Shown: piece after piece, positions 61,226-64,000 of the stretch | Position numbering within the stretch: position 1 is the stretch's first letter | Layout: each line of letters starts with the position of its first letter | Assembly (NCBI GenBank): GCA_910588235.1 | Contig: CAJUOQ010000002.1 | Coordinates: forward strand, 29,721-93,720 | Direction: 5' to 3' | From: an uncultured Atopostipes sp. | Lineage (GTDB): Bacteria; Bacillota; Bacilli; Lactobacillales; Carnobacteriaceae_A | Length of the DNA: 64,000 nt | Program-made: the position numbers and the translations under genes | The notes under the pieces: model-generated | Told to the model about the DNA's origin: nothing | Seen by the model: only the letters and a program-made list of their open reading frames with translations | The model's database searches: none

Positions 61226-62005
61226 ATGTTATTTGATACACACGCACACTTGAACGTTGAACAATTTGCTGAAGACGAAGCAGAAGTTATCCAACGCGCT
61301 AAAGATCATGGTGTCTCCAAAATTGCTGTCGTGGGTTTTGACCACGAAACGATTGTAAAAGCGTTAGAGTTGAGCAAAACATACGAAGGGATTTACCCCA
61401 TTATCGGCTGGCATCCAACGGAAGCAGGCAGTTATACGGATGAAGTCGAAGAGAAATTAATTCATTTATTAAAAACAGAAGAGATCATTGCGATGGGCGA
61501 AATGGGTCTTGATTATCATTGGATGGAAGACCCGAAAGAAGTCCAAATCGAAGCTTTCCGTCGTCAAATTCGTGTAGCTAAAGCATTAAAAATCCCGATT
61601 ACTGTTCATAACCGTGAGAGTACAGAAGATATTTATCAGGTATTAAAAGAAGAAAATATAGAAGAAATTGGTGGAATCATGCATAGTTTTAATTTAACCC
61701 CTGAATGGCTAGAGAAATTTCTCGATTTAGGTATGCATATTTCGTTTAGCGGTGTCGTGACCTTTAAAAATGCGCCCGAAGTTAAAGAGAGTGCCAAATT
61801 AGTTCCACTCGATAAAATGTTGATCGAAACGGATGCACCGTATTTGAGTCCAGAACCTAACCGGGGTCAACGGAATGAGCCGAGCTATGTTCGTTTTGTC
61901 GCGCAAGAGATTGCTTCTCTTCGGGGGTTATCTTTTGAAGAAGTAGCCAAAATCACGACCGACAATGCTAATCAGTTCTTTCAATTGACGGAAGAAGAAG
62001 CATGA
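61226..62005 (+). CDS. tatD: TatD family metal-dependent hydrolase
   Basis: A 259-residue TIM-barrel DNase-type hydrolase. Metal ligands appear in FDTHAHLN at the N-terminus, GEMGLDYHW near residue 92, ITVHNRE near residue 127, and LIETDAPYLSPEPNRGQRNE near residue 196. GAHPTE-like GWHPTEAG is present. It has 3'-5' DNase and possibly RNase activity in the family. Its stop overlaps the rnmV start by 4 bp, so the two are translationally coupled. Confidence 0.95.
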   Translation: MLFDTHAHLNVEQFAEDEAEVIQRAKDHGVSKIAVVGFDHETIVKALELSKTYEGIYPIIGWHPTEAGSYTDEVEEKLIHLLKTEEIIAMGEMGLDYHWMEDPKEVQIEAFRRQIRVAKALKIPITVHNRESTEDIYQVLKEENIEEIGGIMHSFNLTPEWLEKFLDLGMHISFSGVVTFKNAPEVKESAKLVPLDKMLIETDAPYLSPEPNRGQRNEPSYVRFVAQEIASLRGLSFEEVAKITTDNANQFFQLTEEEA

Positions 62006-62568
62006 AGCCGAAAATAAAAGAGGTTATTGTTGTTGAGGGAAAAAGTGATACAGAAAAAATACAACTCGCGGTAGAAGCGGATACTATTGAAACGCAAGGC
62101 TTAGCATTAGAACCGGAAACTCTAGCCATGATTGAACATGCCCAAAAAACAAGAGGCGTCATTGTTTTGACCGACCCAGATTACCCGGGTGAAACCATAC
62201 GAAAAAAAATTACACAAAAAGTACCGGGTGTTAAACATGCCTTTATTACAACCGGAGAGGGCACTCCCAAATTTAAAGGGACGTTAGGCATTGAACATGC
62301 TTCCATTGCGACGATCCAAGCAGCTTTAAAGGGCTTATACAGTGTAGCGACTAATGAGAGCGCTCCTGTTTCGAAAAAGTTTTTGCGGGCGAACGGTCTA
62401 ACCGGTGGAAAAGCTTCGAAACAATTACGTATGGCCTTAGGTGAGAAATTACGGATCGGGTACACAAACAGTAAACAACTGCAAAAGAGATTAACGATGT
62501 TTGGGATTACTGAAGAGGAAGTCACCCGGGCCCTAAAAGAAATGAAAAAGGAGGGATTGGATGAGTGA
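62002..62568 (+). CDS. rnmV: Ribonuclease M5
   Basis: A 188-residue Toprim nuclease that matures 5S rRNA precursors. The Toprim motifs are VVEGKSDTEK near the start (catalytic Glu) and VLTDPDYPGETIRK near residue 54 (DxD). The C-terminal DUF4093 part (AALKGLYS, RLTMFGITEEEVTRALKEM) recognises RNA. It overlaps tatD by 4 bp and ksgA by 8 bp, the standard Firmicute arrangement. Confidence 0.97.
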   Translation: MKPKIKEVIVVEGKSDTEKIQLAVEADTIETQGLALEPETLAMIEHAQKTRGVIVLTDPDYPGETIRKKITQKVPGVKHAFITTGEGTPKFKGTLGIEHASIATIQAALKGLYSVATNESAPVSKKFLRANGLTGGKASKQLRMALGEKLRIGYTNSKQLQKRLTMFGITEEEVTRALKEMKKEGLDE

Positions 62569-63454
62569 GCCAATCGATATCGCAACGCCCCGTCGTACGC
62601 GAGAGATTTTAGAAAAATATGACTTAAATGTCAAAAAAAGCTTAGGCCAAAACTTTATTATCGATACCAATATTTTGAAAAATATTGTCGCGGCAGGTGA
62701 CGTCGATGAAGAGACAACGGTGATTGAAATTGGTCCAGGAATCGGCGCTTTGACGGAACAAATTGCTAAGTCCGCAAAAGAAGTTTTCGCTTTTGAAATT
62801 GATGATCGCTTATTACCTGTTTTAGATGAAACGCTAAGCGATTATTCCAATGTGACTATTTTCCATCAAGATATTTTAGAGGTGGATTTTGAGAAGTTTC
62901 AAACAGAATATCTAAAAGAGAGTTCACGCATCGTTGTGATCGCTAACTTACCTTATTACATCACTACGCCCATTATTATGCACCTGTTGAGTAGTTCCTT
63001 ACCGGTGGAAACGATGGTGTTGATGATGCAAAAAGAGGTCGCGAGCCGCTTAGAGGCTCAACCGAGCACGAAAGCTTACGGCTCCTTATCGATTGCTATC
63101 CAATATTATACAGAAGTCGAGATTGCTTTTACTGTACCTAAAACCGTCTTTATGCCGCAACCGAATGTTGAATCAGCGGTGATCCGCTTAAATGTACGGG
63201 AAACACCGGCTGTGCAGGTCAAAGATGAAACTTTATTAGCAAAGATTGTCCGCGCTTCTTTTGTCCAAAGACGTAAAACCATTTGGAACAACTTGAGACG
63301 TGCATTGGATAATAAAGAACAAGAAGAAACGTTAAGAGCCGCTTTTGCGAGTGCAGACATCGATCCTTCGCGCCGAGGCGAAAGTCTAACCATTCAAGAA
63401 TTTGGAGCCTTAGCGGATGCGTTGGTTGCCTTTGAACTGACTGACTTTACTTAA
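62561..63454 (+). CDS. rsmA: 16S rRNA dimethyladenosine transferase
   Basis: A 297-residue SAM-dependent methyltransferase (also called ksgA). It dimethylates two adjacent adenosines in the terminal helix of 16S rRNA. Motifs: KKSLGQNFIIDTNIL, VIEIGPGIGALTEQIA and IANLPYYITTPIIMHLL with the catalytic NLPY. The C-terminal helical domain contains FVQRRKTIWNNL. AAGGAGG lies before the ATG within the end of rnmV. Intact. Confidence 0.97.
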   Translation: MSEPIDIATPRRTREILEKYDLNVKKSLGQNFIIDTNILKNIVAAGDVDEETTVIEIGPGIGALTEQIAKSAKEVFAFEIDDRLLPVLDETLSDYSNVTIFHQDILEVDFEKFQTEYLKESSRIVVIANLPYYITTPIIMHLLSSSLPVETMVLMMQKEVASRLEAQPSTKAYGSLSIAIQYYTEVEIAFTVPKTVFMPQPNVESAVIRLNVRETPAVQVKDETLLAKIVRASFVQRRKTIWNNLRRALDNKEQEETLRAAFASADIDPSRRGESLTIQEFGALADALVAFELTDFT

Positions 63455-63476
63455 AGCATTTAAATAATAGGAAACA

Positions 63477-63500
63477 ACGGACATGGAAGCATGTCCGTTA
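63477..63500. repeat. Hairpin after rsmA
   Basis: ACGGACATG pairs with CATGTCCGT around a 6-nt loop. Only a weak T-rich sequence follows, so termination is possible but not sure. Confidence 0.5.
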
Positions 63501-63630
63501 AAATATTTCGCGGGGTTCAAAAGGAAAAGGACTGTTTAGGGTGAATTTAGCGGAGAATAGCGGTTTAGAGTTGTTTTAATTTATTTTTAATGTTTTTTGT
63601 GATATACTGAATTAAGTATAAGGAGTGTCG

Positions 63631-63909
63631 ATGATGACAACAACCATAAATAACATTAAAGATACATTTGATGAGTTGGTAGGCGAGAATATTGTGATTA
63701 CTGTTGAAGCAGGACGTCGGAAAACGAAAACACACGCAGGGACCCTGTCAGAGACGTACCCAGCTGTTTTTGTCGTTGAACTGAGCAATAACGATGAAGA
63801 ATCGTATGATCGTGTATCGTACAGCTACGCGGATGTATTAACGAGTTCAATTGAAGTAGACTTCCCGGACTCAGACGTAGAAGTGGTTGATACAGAAGAA
63901 GCAGAATAA
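63631..63909 (+). CDS. veg: Veg protein
   Basis: A 92-residue protein with the Veg signature: LVGENIVITVEAGRRKTKTH, GTLSETYPAVFVVEL and RVSYSYADVLTSSIEVDF. Veg stimulates biofilm formation in Bacillus subtilis by antagonising SinR; in Lactobacillales its role is less clear. AAGGAG lies 5 bases before the ATG at 63631 and 8 before the ATG at 63634; either may be used. It follows rsmA, as in Bacillus. A terminator lies just downstream. Confidence 0.93.
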   Translation: MMTTTINNIKDTFDELVGENIVITVEAGRRKTKTHAGTLSETYPAVFVVELSNNDEESYDRVSYSYADVLTSSIEVDFPDSDVEVVDTEEAE

Positions 63910-63925
63910 CGAATGAATGATGAAG

Positions 63926-63953
63926 AGCAGAAGAGAAATCTTCTGCTTTTTTT
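63926..63953 (+). terminator. Terminator after veg
   Basis: AGCAGAAGA pairs perfectly with TCTTCTGCT around a 4-nt loop; seven T follow. Confidence 0.93.
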
Positions 63954-63967
63954 AGTATGACGGGCAT

Positions 63968-64000
63968 GTGCTATGTCTAGGGTGGAAGTCCCTAAAGAAC
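63968..64000 (+). mobile_element. Probable 5' end of a group II intron (class C-like), cut by the window
   Basis: Directly after the veg terminator comes TATGACGGGCAT, then GTGCTATGTCTAGGGTGGAA and GTCCCTAAAGAAC. An intron 5' end that begins GTGYG or GTGC and soon has AGGG...GTCCC is typical of bacterial group II introns. Class C introns insert just downstream of intrinsic terminators, exactly the situation here. Only 33 bases are in the window, so this rests on pattern memory and position. The reverse transcriptase ORF would lie to the right. Confidence 0.45.

Overview
The window looks like a chromosomal segment of a low-GC Gram-positive bacterium of the order Lactobacillales, probably near Carnobacteriaceae/Aerococcaceae; this placement is inferred from gene content and not from a database search. 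Supporting signs are strong AAGGAGG ribosome sites, T-box leaders, Veg, RNase M5, firmicute-type GMP reductase and lipoprotein Opp systems. The left end (3' end of parB, yyzM-like gene, ychF) and the right end (metG, tatD, rnmV, ksgA, veg) both carry genes that lie near oriC in Bacillus, so the segment is probably origin-proximal. No rRNA, tRNA, prophage or CRISPR array was found.

Layout. 0-3.7 kb: parB end, yyzM-like, ychF, a DUF1129-like membrane protein, a CPBP protease and an O6-alkylguanine methyltransferase. 3.75-13.85 kb: a minus-strand peptide uptake cluster (oppB, oppC, oppA2, oppD, oppF, oppA1, M20 dipeptidase), bracketed by two arrays of the same 40-bp hairpin repeat. It contains two leader RNAs of one architecture: a short leader peptide, a stem, and mutually exclusive antiterminator and terminator hairpins. 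One lies before oppB and one before oppA1. 14-20.3 kb: a FUSC-like protein, an NRDE protein, sbcD-sbcC and a small membrane protein. 20.4-25.1 kb: a membrane-anchored subtilisin-like protease, an M24-fold protein without metal ligands, and pta. 25.3-29.5 kb: an ABC importer behind two tandem T-boxes that both read CAC (His), then a two-gene ThrE-type exporter. 29.6-31.6 kb: dsdA and a guanylate-kinase-like gene. 31.6-35.4 kb: an accessory patch of tiny membrane proteins and a decayed secreted bacteriocin-like gene with a possible orphan immunity gene. 35.4-41.6 kb: two paralogous M20 peptidases around guaC and a PAP2 phosphatase, then glycerate kinase. 41.8-54.4 kb: LLM oxidoreductase, nagB, GH2 glycosidase, glyA, DUF1002 protein, a PTS EIIBC without its phosphorylatable Cys, acetyltransferase, MORN protein, aldo/keto reductase, YccF, PadR and its partner. 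54.5-64 kb: LysR, AAC(3)-like protein, T-box-controlled tyrS, a HAD phosphatase, metG-tatD-rnmV-ksgA, veg and the probable 5' end of a group II intron.

The most noteworthy material is regulatory: the twin opp attenuators, the tandem His T-boxes, an attenuator before guaC, three genes whose only well-placed start codon is AUU or AUA, and three hairpin-repeat families with exact periods of 40, 41 and 42 bp.
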